A stretch of DNA of 64,000 nucleotides, taken from Oxalicibacterium faecigallinarum (GTDB taxonomy: Bacteria > Pseudomonadota > Gammaproteobacteria > Burkholderiales > Burkholderiaceae_D). The notes under the pieces were generated by a model, which made no database searches, was not told where the DNA came from, and worked only from the letters and a program-made list of their open reading frames with translations. Of this stretch, positions 45,568-55,455 are shown piece after piece. Every line of letters begins with the position of its first letter. Within the stretch, counting starts at the first letter, position 1. A program made the translations under genes and the position numbers. Location of the stretch: assembly GCF_014635705.1 (NCBI RefSeq), contig NZ_BMDI01000002.1:496001-560000 (forward strand). The letters run 5' to 3'.

Positions 45568-46077
45568 ATGCCGAAAAGTCATACCCTCGACAAGGTCGAT
45601 CGCCGACTGTTGAATCTGTTGCAGAAGAACAATCAAATCTCCACCCGCGAGCTGGCGGATGCCGTGCATATCTCGCAGCCAACGTGTCTGCGCCGTATTC
45701 GCGACATGCGCGATGCCGGCATTATCAGTGCTGACGTTGCCATGATCGATCCGTTTGCACTTGGCTACGGCATGCTGGCATTTCTGGAGGTGTCGCTCGA
45801 CAACCAGTCGGACGAACATATGCAAGCCTTCGAGTCGAATATGGCACGCGAGGCCGAAGTGATGCAGTGCTATTTCGTGTCGGGTGATTATGACTATTTT
45901 CTGGTCGTGCACGTGGTGGACATGGATGCCTATTATCAGTTCGTGCGACGCGTGATTTCAGGCTCGGGCAATGTCCGGCATTTTCAGTCCCGCTTTCCGA
46001 TGAAGCGGGCCAAGTTCGATACGCGGATTGCCTTCGATGAAAAGGCAGCGGAAGTCGAGGTGCGTATCGGCAAATGA
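45568..46077 (+). CDS. Lrp/AsnC-family regulator
   Basis: The 169-residue protein has an N-terminal helix-turn-helix (LDKVDRRLLNLLQKNNQISTRELADAVHISQPTCLRRIRDM) and a RAM domain (CYFVSGDYDYFLVVHVVDMDAYYQFVRRVI). It probably binds an amino acid and regulates the divergent binding-protein gene. The convergent dadA is another plausible target. Confidence 0.9.
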   Translation: MPKSHTLDKVDRRLLNLLQKNNQISTRELADAVHISQPTCLRRIRDMRDAGIISADVAMIDPFALGYGMLAFLEVSLDNQSDEHMQAFESNMAREAEVMQCYFVSGDYDYFLVVHVVDMDAYYQFVRRVISGSGNVRHFQSRFPMKRAKFDTRIAFDEKAAEVEVRIGK

Positions 46078-46106
46078 TCGGGCATGCAATCGCCGGACTA
46101 CAAAGG

Positions 46107-46147
46107 AAAACGGATGCCGTGTCATCAAGAAAGGCATCCGTTTTTTA
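46107..46147. terminator. Terminator between lrp-type gene and dadA
   Basis: AAAACGGATGCC (46107-46118) pairs with GGCATCCGTTTT (46133-46144) around a 14-base loop with a T run on the plus strand and an A run on the other side. It can serve both convergent genes. Confidence 0.75.
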
Positions 46148-46162
46148 TTCCCTGCAATCTGT

Positions 46163-47479
46163 TTAGCTTGTGGCGGAACAGATTTGCGGAACACCGGTAG
46201 CAGGCTGGTGTGGCATGCCGGTGAAACGGAAATCGAAATCAGGCTGGCGACCGGACACGATATCGGCAATCGCACGGCCGGAACCGCAACCCATGGTCCA
46301 GCCCAGCGTGCCGTGTCCCGTGTTCAGGAACAGGTTGCTGAACTTGGTCTTGCCAATGTACGGCACGTTGGAAGGGGTCATCGGACGCAAGCCGGTCCAG
46401 TAAGCGACATTGTCGTAATCGCAGGCACCCGGGAACAGTTCTTCCACACGTCGCGTGATCGCTTCGCAGCGTGTCGTGTTCAGTTCGCGGGTATAGCCGT
46501 TGAGTTCGCATGTGCCCGCAACGCGTAGACGATCACCAAGACGAGAGAACACCAGCTTGTAACCATCATCCGTGAGCGACACACTTGGTGCCGCATCGCT
46601 GTCGGTCACCTGATAGGTTGCCGAATAGCCTTTGCCTGGATAGATCATCAGATCGATGCCCAGTGGTTTGAGCAAAGGCTGCGAGAAGCTGCCGGCGGCC
46701 ACGACGAAAGCATCGGCGTACAGCGTGCGATGGCGGCCGTACTGATCGATGATTTCCACACCGCTCACTTTGGCATGCGCGCCCGTACCCTCGGTAATCA
46801 GGCGTGTGATGGTGGTGTTGAACTGAAAGTCGACACCCGCTTCGGCCGCTTTTTTTGCCAGGCCGGTGGTGAATTTATAGACATCACCCGACTCGTCCGA
46901 GGCAGTAAAGTCGCCACCGACGATCTTGTCACGCATGCCAGCCAGTGCGGGTTCGATACGTACGACTTCATCGGCGCTGATCGAATTGCGCTGGCAACCC
47001 AGCTCGCACATCAGACGCGCCGCAGCCAGCGAATCGTCGAATTCCTTCTGATCGGTATAGAAGTGCAGGATGCCTTGTGTCAGGTGATCGTATTCGATGC
47101 CGGTTTCGGCGCGTACCTGCAGCAGGGTCTGACGACTGTATTCTGCGATCGAGACAATCTGGCGAATGTTGTCTGCCGTCCGTGCCGGCGTGCATTCGCG
47201 CAGAAAGTGCATGCCCCATTTCCATTGCAGCCATTCCGGACGGAAGCGGTAGAGCAGCGGCGCGTCTTCCTTGCCGAGCCATTTGAGGATCTTGGCAGGT
47301 GCCGACGGGTTGGCCCATGGTTCGGCATGGGAGACGGAGATCTGGCAGCCGTTGGCGAAGCTGGTTTCCTGCGCAGCGCCGGCCTGCCGTTCGAGTACGG
47401 TGACGTCGTGGCCGGATTTGTTGAGAAACCATGCCGATGCAGTGCCGATGATGCCGGAGCCTAAAACGATAACTTTCAT
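46163..47479 (-). CDS. dadA: D-amino acid dehydrogenase small subunit
   Basis: The 438-residue flavoprotein begins MKVIVLGSGIIGTASAWFLNKSGHDVTVLER (FAD Rossmann fold) and has DADA features such as ETSFANGCQISVSHAEPWANPSAP, AGTCELNGYTREL and TGLRPMTPSNVPYIG...TGHGTLGWTMGCGSGR. It oxidises D-amino acids to keto acids, passing electrons to the respiratory chain at the inner membrane. The ATG at 47479 has AAGGAAA upstream. Confidence 0.94.
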   Translation of the reverse strand: MKVIVLGSGIIGTASAWFLNKSGHDVTVLERQAGAAQETSFANGCQISVSHAEPWANPSAPAKILKWLGKEDAPLLYRFRPEWLQWKWGMHFLRECTPARTADNIRQIVSIAEYSRQTLLQVRAETGIEYDHLTQGILHFYTDQKEFDDSLAAARLMCELGCQRNSISADEVVRIEPALAGMRDKIVGGDFTASDESGDVYKFTTGLAKKAAEAGVDFQFNTTITRLITEGTGAHAKVSGVEIIDQYGRHRTLYADAFVVAAGSFSQPLLKPLGIDLMIYPGKGYSATYQVTDSDAAPSVSLTDDGYKLVFSRLGDRLRVAGTCELNGYTRELNTTRCEAITRRVEELFPGACDYDNVAYWTGLRPMTPSNVPYIGKTKFSNLFLNTGHGTLGWTMGCGSGRAIADIVSGRQPDFDFRFTGMPHQPATGVPQICSATS

Positions 47480-47618
47480 GCCATTTCCTTCCATTGTTCT
47501 TTCACAACACAAGGTGACATTGTAAAAATTTACGGCTTTTTTGAGTAATCAAAATTGCCATTAATATTTTTAGTAAATTATCTTTATAAATATTTTTTTC
47601 TATAAAACAAAGAAAATA

Positions 47619-48062
47619 CTAATATTTTTTGTTTTTTGAAAAATCAAGATTGCGAATTTCCTCGGCCACGGATTCGCGCACCAGTTGTTCGATGCTGAGC
47701 TGCAAGTTGGCGCGGATGGTGTCCATGGCTTCGTCCAGACTGGCGCTGATACTTTCACGGATGTGTTCTTCCAGCACAGGGTCAAGGCGGTCCATCAAAG
47801 TGCTGAGTGCGCGCTCACTGATTTTTTGTTCCAGTCGTGTCCATTCACCGTCCAGCCAGCCTTCAATGGGAACGGTAGAGGGATAGGGATCTGGTATATC
47901 GATTGCAGTTGAAGGCGGAGGAGCAGGCACTGGTGCTGACGTGGCAGGCGGCAGCGCAGACGATATCGGTAGTTCCGGAATATCGTCTGCCGGTGGACGC
48001 GGGCGGGAAGGAATGATTTCGGTCAGGACCGGAATGCCGGCATCTTGGCTCGGTTTATTCAT
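47619..48062 (-). CDS. Pro-rich hypothetical protein beside holC (DUF2486-like)
   Basis: The 147-residue protein has a Pro-rich, probably disordered N-terminal half (PSRPRPPADDIPELP...). A helical C-terminal half follows (WLDGEWTRLEQKISERALSTLMDRLDPVLEEHIRESISASLDEAMDTIRANLQ). It overlaps the end of holC by four bases, so it is co-translated. Similar genes sit next to holC in Burkholderiales; the DUF2486 name is from memory. Function unknown. Confidence 0.65.
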   Translation of the reverse strand: MNKPSQDAGIPVLTEIIPSRPRPPADDIPELPISSALPPATSAPVPAPPPSTAIDIPDPYPSTVPIEGWLDGEWTRLEQKISERALSTLMDRLDPVLEEHIRESISASLDEAMDTIRANLQLSIEQLVRESVAEEIRNLDFSKNKKY

Positions 48063-48484
48063 GTGTTGTCTGCCACAAAGTGCGTCAGTGGATAGCCTTG
48101 CTGCTTGTAATAGGTATAGCGCTGTCGGCCTGCATGCTTGTCGGCATCGTCGGCAGAGATCACTTCGAACATGCGTTCAAAGCGGGCAAAGTGTGTTGGA
48201 GGCGCATCCGACAGATTGATCAGGATGTCGTGATGCGGCGCTTCCATGGCAGGATCGGCGGTCAGCAGAATGGGTGTCTGCGCAGCGAGCGTATCGTTGA
48301 TTGCTACATGGGGCAGAAAATCATGCGCGGAAAAGGTCCACATTGTTTCGTCGAGCCGTGCCATCTGTGTCGAGTCCTGCGTCAGGATGACGACACGGAA
48401 ATCAGCGTTGCGTGCCTTGCGCACAAGGCGGCAGGCATAGGCAATCTTGTCGGGGACGTTGCTGTGAAAATCGATACGCGTCAT
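48059..48484 (-). CDS. holC: DNA polymerase III chi subunit
   Basis: The 141-residue protein starts TRIDFHSNVPDKIAYACRLVRKARNADFRVVILTQD and has LDETMWTFSAHDFLPHVA and PILLTADPAMEAPHHDILINLSD. These blocks define HolC, which links the clamp loader to SSB. The family start is the ATG at 48484; a frame extension to 48514 is rejected. Confidence 0.92.
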   Translation of the reverse strand: MTRIDFHSNVPDKIAYACRLVRKARNADFRVVILTQDSTQMARLDETMWTFSAHDFLPHVAINDTLAAQTPILLTADPAMEAPHHDILINLSDAPPTHFARFERMFEVISADDADKHAGRQRYTYYKQQGYPLTHFVADNT

Positions 48485-48614
48485 GAATTCTTCAAACCGG
48501 CGGGACAATGTCATCGATTATACGAAATGCCCAGCCTGGGTGAAGCGAAACCTGCGCGAGCTTGAGGCGATGGCATCTCGTCATTGTGATGCCATCTTTG
48601 AGGAATAGCTTGTT

Positions 48615-49235
48615 TTAGAAACGGAAACCCGGTGGCGCGTTGCCGGTTGCCGCAGGGCGCTCGGCAAAGCGTTCGCTATCGCTTGCAGCAGGTTCGGTGG
48701 CGGACGTGGATGCCTTTGTGGCTGGGGCGGCGGGTGCCGCAGGTTGGGGTGCGGGATTGCGATAGGTGCGAGGCAACTGGCTGTTGACCGGGTAGCCCGC
48801 CGTGGTGAGCAGTTGTGCCCATGTATCTGGCGCATAGCCGATCTGTTTTTTGTTGCCGACTTTTAGCAGCGGCAATTCCTGATCACCGCCAGCCTGTTTC
48901 AGGCTGACGACATCTGCTTCGGTCTGCACGGTTTTTTCAGTGAAGGGAACGCCGCGTGCATTGAGTGCTTCACGGCCGCGATCACAGGCTGCGCAATTGC
49001 TGGCGGTGTAAAGCGTGACAGGGTGTTTGCGGGATGCATCTGCCAGTTCGAAAGGAAATTGCGTCGAAGGTGCGGCGTTGCTGAGGTTTTTTTCCTGCAC
49101 CTTGCCGGTCTTGGCTGGCGGCGGAGTGTCGCCGTAGGTGACTTTGCCGTCAGGACCGACGGACTTGTAAAGCTGGGCGTGTGCAGTGGCAGAGAGCAGC
49201 AGGGACAGCAAGAGCAATAAAGATCGATGGTGCAT
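48615..49235 (-). CDS. Exported DUF4124-glutaredoxin fusion protein
   Basis: The 206-residue precursor has a signal peptide (SLLLLLSLLLSATAHA), then DUF4124 (QLYKSVGPDGKVTYGDTPPP), and a glutaredoxin-like domain with CAAC (VTLYTASNCAACDRGREALNARGVPFTEKTV) and QELPLLKVG. A Pro/Ala-rich tail ends NAPPGFRF. A periplasmic thiol role is likely. GGAG lies seven bases before the ATG. Confidence 0.85.
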   Translation of the reverse strand: MHHRSLLLLLSLLLSATAHAQLYKSVGPDGKVTYGDTPPPAKTGKVQEKNLSNAAPSTQFPFELADASRKHPVTLYTASNCAACDRGREALNARGVPFTEKTVQTEADVVSLKQAGGDQELPLLKVGNKKQIGYAPDTWAQLLTTAGYPVNSQLPRTYRNPAPQPAAPAAPATKASTSATEPAASDSERFAERPAATGNAPPGFRF

Positions 49236-49350
49236 TCCAGTCTCCTTCGCGTTGTGTAACGCTTGTTGTTGAATGAATGTCAAGCCAGAATCTCAATCGC
49301 CAGAGTATGCGCCGTCACCGCTCGCAAAAGCAAGCGGTGACGCACAAAAA

Positions 49351-51432
49351 TCATGCAGCCATGCCGCTGTGACGCAACAATGCATCGATCGATGGTTCAC
49401 GGCCACGGAAGGCCTTGAACGATTCGATCGCGGGGCGGGAGCCGCCCATCGCGAGAATTTCCTTGAGGAAACGGGCGCCGGTGTTTTGCGACAGCACATT
49501 ACCCTCCGTACTCCCTGCCTCTTCAAACGCACCGTATGCGTCGGCGGACAAGACTTCTGCCCATTTGTAGCTGTAATAGCCGGCTGCGTAGCCGCCCGCA
49601 AAGATATGCGAGAACGAATGCTGGAAGCGGTTGAAGGGCGGCGCCGTCAGGACGCTCACTTGCTTGCGAACTTCATTGAGCACATCCTGCACACTCTTTG
49701 CGCCAGCCGGATCGTAGTCGTAATGCACGTGCATGTCGAACAGCGAGAATTCAACCTGGCGCAGGGTTTGCAGACCGGACTGGAAGTTCTTGGCTGCGAT
49801 CATCTTGTCGTACAGCGCACGGGGCAATGGCTCGCCGGTTTCGGCGTGGGCCGTCATGCTTTGCACCACGTCCCATTCCCAGCAGAAGTTTTCGAGGAAC
49901 TGCGATGGCAGTTCGACGGCATCCCATTCCACGCCTGAGATGCCCGACACGCCGAGTTCATCGACCTGCGTCAGCATGTGATGCAGGCCGTGGCCAAATT
50001 CGTGGAACAGCGTAATGACTTCGTCATGCGTGAAATAGGCGGGCTTGACCTTGCCGTCGACGACCATCGGTTCGGTAAAATTGCAGGTCAGGTAGGCGAC
50101 GGGTGTTTGTACGCCGGTGCCATCGTTGTTCGACGTCAGGCGACGGCGCCCGCGCGCGTCATCCATCCACGCGCCACCACGCTTGCCATTGCGTGCATAC
50201 AGATCCAGATAGAACTGGCCAATCAGCTTGCCGTCTTTTTCGATGCGGAAGAACTTGACGTCCGGATGCCAGACTTCGGCGTTATCCGATTTGATCACAA
50301 CCGAAAACAGGGTTTCAATGGTGCGGAACAAACCGTTGATGACCTTGTTTTCCGGGAAGTACTGTTTGACCTCGTGCTCGGAGAACGCATAGCGTTGCTC
50401 GCGCAGTTTTTCCGACGCGTAGGTCACGTCCCAGGCTTGCAGATCGTCGATGCCGAGTTCTTTCTTGGCAAAGTCGCGCAGTTCCTTCAGATCCTTTTCT
50501 GCATACGGTTTGGCGCGCTTGGCCAGATCCTGCAGGAAGGCGATGACTTCATCCGGCGTCTGCGCCATTTTTGGCACCAATGACACTTCGGCGTAATTCT
50601 TGTAGCCGAGCAGCTTGGCTTCTTCGTCGCGCAGCTTCAGGATATCGACGATGTTCTGTGTGTTGTCCCATTCCGGATGGCCGCCAAGCTCGGATGCCTT
50701 GGTCGCGTTGGCGCGATAGATGGTTTCGCGTAGCGAACGGCTGTCTGCATATTGCAGAACAGGGAAGTACGACGGGAAGTGCAGCGTGAATTTGTAGCCG
50801 GGCTTGTTGGCCTTCTCCGCCGCAGCACGTGCTGCCTGCTTGGCGTCATCCGGCAAGCCTGCCAGCTCGGCTTCATCTTCGACGAACAAGGCATAGTCGT
50901 TGGTCGCGTCGAGAATGTTTTCCGAAAACTTGGTGGTCAGTGCAGCGTGTTTTTCCTGAATCTCGGCAAAGACGGGTTTTTGCGCATCGCTCAGTTCAGC
51001 GCCGCCCAGACGAAAATCGCGCACGGCGTTTTCGATGATCTTCTTGCGTGCAGCAGAATAGCCGGCGTAGTCAGGGCCGAGTTGCAGCGCCTTGTATTTG
51101 GTGAACATGGTCAGGTTCTGTGACAGCTCGGTCCAGAACTCGGTCAGCTTTGGTTGATTTTCGTTATAGGCAGCGCGCAGTTCCGGTGTGTCGACCACCG
51201 CGTTCAGGTGGCTGACGATGCCCCAGGCCCGTCCCAGTTTTTCCGTCACGTCTTCCAGCGGTTCGACAAAGTTCTCCCACGTGACTTGGGTGGTTGAGCT
51301 TTCCAGTTCCTGGATGACGCGGCGACATTCGTCCAGCAAGCCATCGATGGCCGGACCGATGTATTCGGGTTTGATGCCCTCGAAACGTGGCAGATCGGAA
51401 AAATCGAGTAAAGGGTTCAGGGCAATATTCAT
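49351..51432 (-). CDS. prlC: Oligopeptidase A (M3 metallopeptidase)
   Basis: The 693-residue protein has the zinc site HEFGHGLHHMLT with a downstream Glu in WDAVELPSQFLENFCWE, the M3 pattern, and N-terminal helices (NPLLDFSDLPRFEGIKPEYI). It degrades signal peptides and short peptides in the cytoplasm. It shares one base with the end of folD, so both are on one transcript. Confidence 0.94.
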   Translation of the reverse strand: MNIALNPLLDFSDLPRFEGIKPEYIGPAIDGLLDECRRVIQELESSTTQVTWENFVEPLEDVTEKLGRAWGIVSHLNAVVDTPELRAAYNENQPKLTEFWTELSQNLTMFTKYKALQLGPDYAGYSAARKKIIENAVRDFRLGGAELSDAQKPVFAEIQEKHAALTTKFSENILDATNDYALFVEDEAELAGLPDDAKQAARAAAEKANKPGYKFTLHFPSYFPVLQYADSRSLRETIYRANATKASELGGHPEWDNTQNIVDILKLRDEEAKLLGYKNYAEVSLVPKMAQTPDEVIAFLQDLAKRAKPYAEKDLKELRDFAKKELGIDDLQAWDVTYASEKLREQRYAFSEHEVKQYFPENKVINGLFRTIETLFSVVIKSDNAEVWHPDVKFFRIEKDGKLIGQFYLDLYARNGKRGGAWMDDARGRRRLTSNNDGTGVQTPVAYLTCNFTEPMVVDGKVKPAYFTHDEVITLFHEFGHGLHHMLTQVDELGVSGISGVEWDAVELPSQFLENFCWEWDVVQSMTAHAETGEPLPRALYDKMIAAKNFQSGLQTLRQVEFSLFDMHVHYDYDPAGAKSVQDVLNEVRKQVSVLTAPPFNRFQHSFSHIFAGGYAAGYYSYKWAEVLSADAYGAFEEAGSTEGNVLSQNTGARFLKEILAMGGSRPAIESFKAFRGREPSIDALLRHSGMAA

Positions 51433-52280
51433 CAGTTGTCTCTTTCCGCTGCTTCGATTGTGTTCACGAGCAGCATGGTGATGGTCATGGGCCCGACGCC
51501 GCCTGGCACCGGGGTGATGTGGCCTGCAACTTCCTTGATGGCGTGGAAATCAACATCGCCGCACAGCTTGCCGTTGTCGTCACGATTGATGCCGACGTCA
51601 ATAACAATGGCGCCCGGTTTGACCATATCGGCCGTCAGCGTATTGCGACGACCGGTGGCGGCGACCACGACGTCAGCCTGACGTGTGTGGTAACCAAGGT
51701 CCGGGGTACCGCTATGACAGATGGTGACGGTCGCGTTGGCTTGCAAGAGCAGCAGTGCCATCGGTTTGCCAACCGTATTGCTGCGACCGATAACGACCGC
51801 GTGCTTGCCTTTGAGGCTGGTGCCGGTGCTTTCGATCAGCTTCATGCAGCCGTAAGGCGTGCAAGGGCGGAAGCCATCCAGACCGGTCAGCAGTTCGCCT
51901 GCACTTAATACAGAGTAGCCGTCCACGTCTTTGCGTGGCGAGATCGCTTCAATGACTTTAGTCGCGTCGATATGCTTGGGTAATGGCATTTGAACAAGAA
52001 TGCCGTGAATCTTTGGATCTTTATTCAGTTCATCGATGCGGGCCAGCAGGGCAGCTTCGGTCAAATCGGCATCGTATTTTTCCAGCAGGGAGTACAAGCC
52101 GCTGTCTTCGCAGGCTTTGACCTTGTTGCGGACATAAACGTGAGACGCCGGATCTTCGCCGACCAGAATGACGGCCAGACCGGGTTGCTTGCCTTTTGCG
52201 GTCAGCGCAGCGGCACGTTGTGCAATATCTGCACGAAGTTGTTTGGAAAGCTGATTACCATCAATGATTTGTGCGGTCAT
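51432..52280 (-). CDS. folD: Methylenetetrahydrofolate dehydrogenase/cyclohydrolase
   Basis: The 282-residue protein has FolD motifs: [27 protein letters not shown] (with catalytic Lys), [30 protein letters not shown] and [15 protein letters not shown]. It interconverts one-carbon folate forms with NADP. It is followed directly by prlC on the minus strand and is divergent from aceE across 356 bp. Confidence 0.96.
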   Translation of the reverse strand: MTAQIIDGNQLSKQLRADIAQRAAALTAKGKQPGLAVILVGEDPASHVYVRNKVKACEDSGLYSLLEKYDADLTEAALLARIDELNKDPKIHGILVQMPLPKHIDATKVIEAISPRKDVDGYSVLSAGELLTGLDGFRPCTPYGCMKLIESTGTSLKGKHAVVIGRSNTVGKPMALLLLQANATVTICHSGTPDLGYHTRQADVVVAATGRRNTLTADMVKPGAIVIDVGINRDDNGKLCGDVDFHAIKEVAGHITPVPGGVGPMTITMLLVNTIEAAERDN

Positions 52281-52636
52281 AAATGAAAAGATAGGGCTGT
52301 AAGAAATTTGTAAGACAGTCGAAAACCGATGAAAAGGGGAATCCGGAACCGATCAGGAAACTGATTATATAGGTGCGCCGTCCTGACGCAGGATCTGGTC
52401 ACTTTTCCGGGTCCGTTATCGGCAGTAATCCAGTTGCTGTATCAAAAGATTAACCGGATGAAATAAGGCTCAAAACTGCAAAATTTCACATTGTGGAAAA
52501 TCATATCGCAATTTGGAAATTGCAAAAACTGCTGTTAAACTCCGACCCGTTCGCATGACAATGCATATATCGGATTTTTAAAAATCGTGGCCGTCTTTAC
52601 AAAAGATGGCACCAGACAAATCAGGAGACTTTATCT
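52281..52636. other. Gene-free stretch between folD and aceE
   Basis: This 356-bp divergent control region contains the dyad at 52508-52523. AT-rich elements such as TTAAAC (52535) and CATATATCGG (52564) could be promoter parts. No RNA gene was recognised. Confidence 0.5.
52508..52523. promoter_or_regulatory. Dyad upstream of aceE
   Basis: GCAATTT and AAATTGC are perfect arms separated by GG, about 115 bp before the aceE start. It may be an operator for the pyruvate dehydrogenase operon. It does not match the E. coli PdhR consensus that I recall. Confidence 0.4.
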
Positions 52637-55336
52637 ATGTCAGCCCAGCTCGATCAGGTACTCGCGCAAGCCGCCAACGATCCAGATGTGATGGAGACGC
52701 AAGAGTGGCTTGATGCCCTCGAAGCGGTGATTGAAAACGAGGGCCCGGACCGCGCGCATTACCTCGTCGAACGCATGATCGATCTGGCGCGCCGTCGCGG
52801 TTCGCACATTCCATTCTCGCCAACCACGGCATACGTCAACACGATTCCGGCTGACCTGGGCGAAAACTCGCCGGGCAATCTGGAATACGAAGAGCGTCTG
52901 CGCTCGTGGATGCGCTGGAATGCAATGGCAATGGTGGTCAAGGCCAACCGTGCCGATGGTGATCTGGGCGGTCATATTTCCAGCTTTGCGTCGCTGGCAA
53001 ACATGCTGGGTACGGGTTTCAACCATTTCTGGCACGCACCAACCGAAGATCACGGTGGCGATCTGGTTTATATCCAGGGCCACTCGTCGCCTGGCGTCTA
53101 TGCGCGCGCCTTTCTCGAAGGCCGTCTGAGCGAAGAACAGCTGATCAACTTCCGTCGCGAAGTGGATGGCAACGGTCTGTCGTCCTATCCGCATCCAAAA
53201 CTGATGCCTGACTTCTGGCAGTTCCCGACGGTGTCGATGGGTCTTGGTCCGCTGATGGCGATCTATCAGGCACGTTTCCTGAAGTATCTGCAAGCGCGTG
53301 AAATCGCGAAAACCGACAATCGCAAGGTATGGGTTTTCTGCGGCGATGGCGAGATGGATGAGGTCGAATCGATGGGCGCAATCGGCGTGGCCGGTCGCGA
53401 GCAGCTCGACAATCTGGTCATGGTCGTCAACTGTAACCTGCAGCGTCTGGATGGCCCGGTGCGCGGCAACGGCAAGATCATGCAGGAACTCGAAGGCGAA
53501 TTCCGTGGCGCAGGCTGGAATGTCGTGAAAGTCATCTGGGGTTCCAACTGGGATCCGCTGCTGGCAAAAGACAAGGAAGGCATTCTGCAACGCGTGATGA
53601 TGGAAACGCTGGACGGCGAATACCAGAATTACAAAGCCAAGGATGGCGCCTACGTGCGCAAGCACTTCTTCGGCAAGCATCCCAAACTGCTGGAAATGGT
53701 CTCGCGCATGTCGGACGACGACCTCTGGCACCTGCTGCGTGGTGGTCACGATCCGCACAAGGTTTACGCCAGCTTCAAGGTTGCGCAAGAACACAAGGGT
53801 CAGCCGACCGTATTGCTGGTCAAAACCGTCAAGGGTTATGGCATGGGCAAATCGGGCGAAGCGCGTAATACCGCGCACCAAACCAAAAAGCTGGACGACG
53901 AAGCCGTACGCGAAATGCGCGACCGCTTTGCATTGCCAATCGCCGACGATCAATTGGCCGACGTACCGTTCTACAAGCCATCGGACGACGCCCCGGAAAT
54001 CAAATACCTGCACGAACGCCGCAAGGCTCTTGGTGGTTACCTGCCGCAACGTCGCGTCAAGTCGGATGAGAAATTGGTGGTGCCTGAACTGACAACCTTC
54101 AAGGCCGTACTCGATGCAACTGCAGAAGGTCGTGAAATCTCGACCACGCAAGCCTACGTGCGTTTCCTGACGATCCTGTTGCGCGACGCCAGCCTCGGTA
54201 AGCGCGTGGTGCCGATTCTCGTCGATGAATCGCGTACCTTCGGTATGGAAGGTCTGTTCCGTCAGATCGGTATTTACAACCATCAAGGTCAGTTGTACGA
54301 GCCGGTCGATAAAGATCAGGTCAGCTACTACCGCGAAGACAAAGCCGGTCAGATTCTGCAGGAAGGTATTAACGAAGCGGGCGCGATGGCATCGTGGATC
54401 GCGGCAGCGACTTCGTACTCGACCAATGATCGCATCATGGTGCCGTTCTACACGTTCTACTCGATGTTCGGTCTGCAGCGTATCGGCGATCTGGCATGGG
54501 CAGCGGGCGACATGCGTGCACGCGGCTTCCTGCTCGGCGGTACCGCCGGTCGTACCACGCTGAACGGCGAAGGCTTGCAGCACGAAGACGGTCACAGCCA
54601 CATCATGGCGTCGACCATTCCGAACTGTATTCCTTACGATCCAACCTTCGCGCACGAAGTTGCAGTCATCCTGCATGATGGTCTGCGTCGCATGGTCACC
54701 AATCAGGAAGACGTGTTCTACTACATCACGCTGATGAACGAGAACTACGCACAGCCAGGTCTGGTTGCCGGTCAGGAAGAAAACATCCTCAAAGGTCTGT
54801 ACCTGCTGCAGGAAGGCGCGAAGAAAGCCAAACATCGCGTACAACTGATGGGTTCCGGTACGATTCTGCGTGAAGTCATCGCGGCAGCGGATCTGCTCAA
54901 AGACGATTGGGGCGTGACGGCTGATATCTGGTCGGCACCGTCGTTCACCTTGCTGGCACGTGATGGTCAGGATGCAGAGCGTTGGAACATGCTCAATCCA
55001 ACCGCCAAGAAACCACGCGTTGCGCACATCACGCAATCGTTGCAAGGCACGGCTGGTCCTATCGTTGTGGCGACCGATTACATGCGTACGTTTGCCGAGC
55101 AGGTGCGTGCCTTCATTCCAAAAGATCGTTCGTACAAGGTCCTGGGTACCGATGGTTTTGGTCGTTCCGACAGCCGCGCCAAGCTGCGCGAGTTCTTCGA
55201 GGTCAACCGTTACTTCGTCACGGTTGCAGCACTGAAGACGCTGGCGGACGAAGGTGCGATCGAACAATCCGTGGTTGCCGATGCGATCAAGAAGTACGGT
55301 ATCGATCCGAACAAGGCCAATCCGGTCACGCTGTAA
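52637..55336 (+). CDS. aceE: Pyruvate dehydrogenase E1 (homodimeric)
   Basis: The 899-residue protein is of the AceE type. It has the thiamine-diphosphate motif CGDGEMDEVESMGAIGVAGREQLDNLVMVVNCN, plus HGGDLVYIQGHSSPGVYARAFLEGRL and GMEGLFRQIGIYNHQGQLYEPVD. It decarboxylates pyruvate and acetylates the lipoyl group of AceF. AGGAG lies just before the ATG. It is the first gene of aceE-aceF-HslV-like-lpdA. Confidence 0.97.
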   Translation: MSAQLDQVLAQAANDPDVMETQEWLDALEAVIENEGPDRAHYLVERMIDLARRRGSHIPFSPTTAYVNTIPADLGENSPGNLEYEERLRSWMRWNAMAMVVKANRADGDLGGHISSFASLANMLGTGFNHFWHAPTEDHGGDLVYIQGHSSPGVYARAFLEGRLSEEQLINFRREVDGNGLSSYPHPKLMPDFWQFPTVSMGLGPLMAIYQARFLKYLQAREIAKTDNRKVWVFCGDGEMDEVESMGAIGVAGREQLDNLVMVVNCNLQRLDGPVRGNGKIMQELEGEFRGAGWNVVKVIWGSNWDPLLAKDKEGILQRVMMETLDGEYQNYKAKDGAYVRKHFFGKHPKLLEMVSRMSDDDLWHLLRGGHDPHKVYASFKVAQEHKGQPTVLLVKTVKGYGMGKSGEARNTAHQTKKLDDEAVREMRDRFALPIADDQLADVPFYKPSDDAPEIKYLHERRKALGGYLPQRRVKSDEKLVVPELTTFKAVLDATAEGREISTTQAYVRFLTILLRDASLGKRVVPILVDESRTFGMEGLFRQIGIYNHQGQLYEPVDKDQVSYYREDKAGQILQEGINEAGAMASWIAAATSYSTNDRIMVPFYTFYSMFGLQRIGDLAWAAGDMRARGFLLGGTAGRTTLNGEGLQHEDGHSHIMASTIPNCIPYDPTFAHEVAVILHDGLRRMVTNQEDVFYYITLMNENYAQPGLVAGQEENILKGLYLLQEGAKKAKHRVQLMGSGTILREVIAAADLLKDDWGVTADIWSAPSFTLLARDGQDAERWNMLNPTAKKPRVAHITQSLQGTAGPIVVATDYMRTFAEQVRAFIPKDRSYKVLGTDGFGRSDSRAKLREFFEVNRYFVTVAALKTLADEGAIEQSVVADAIKKYGIDPNKANPVTL

Positions 55337-55455
55337 TCCAGAAATAACATCCCTCGTCGTCGCGGGGCGACGCAGGTGCGAAGATCGCTCTCCGATCAAT
55401 ACGCGCCTGTTGTTCTCCGCGATGACGGATACGCACAAATGAGCGGAGAGAAAAG

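Noticed and set aside
52640-55438. Open frame of 932 codons antisense to aceE
   Set aside because: It is an exact shadow of aceE in the opposite strand, with no domain, no start signal and an amino acid make-up (rich in His, Arg, Thr) typical of antisense reading of a GC-biased gene.
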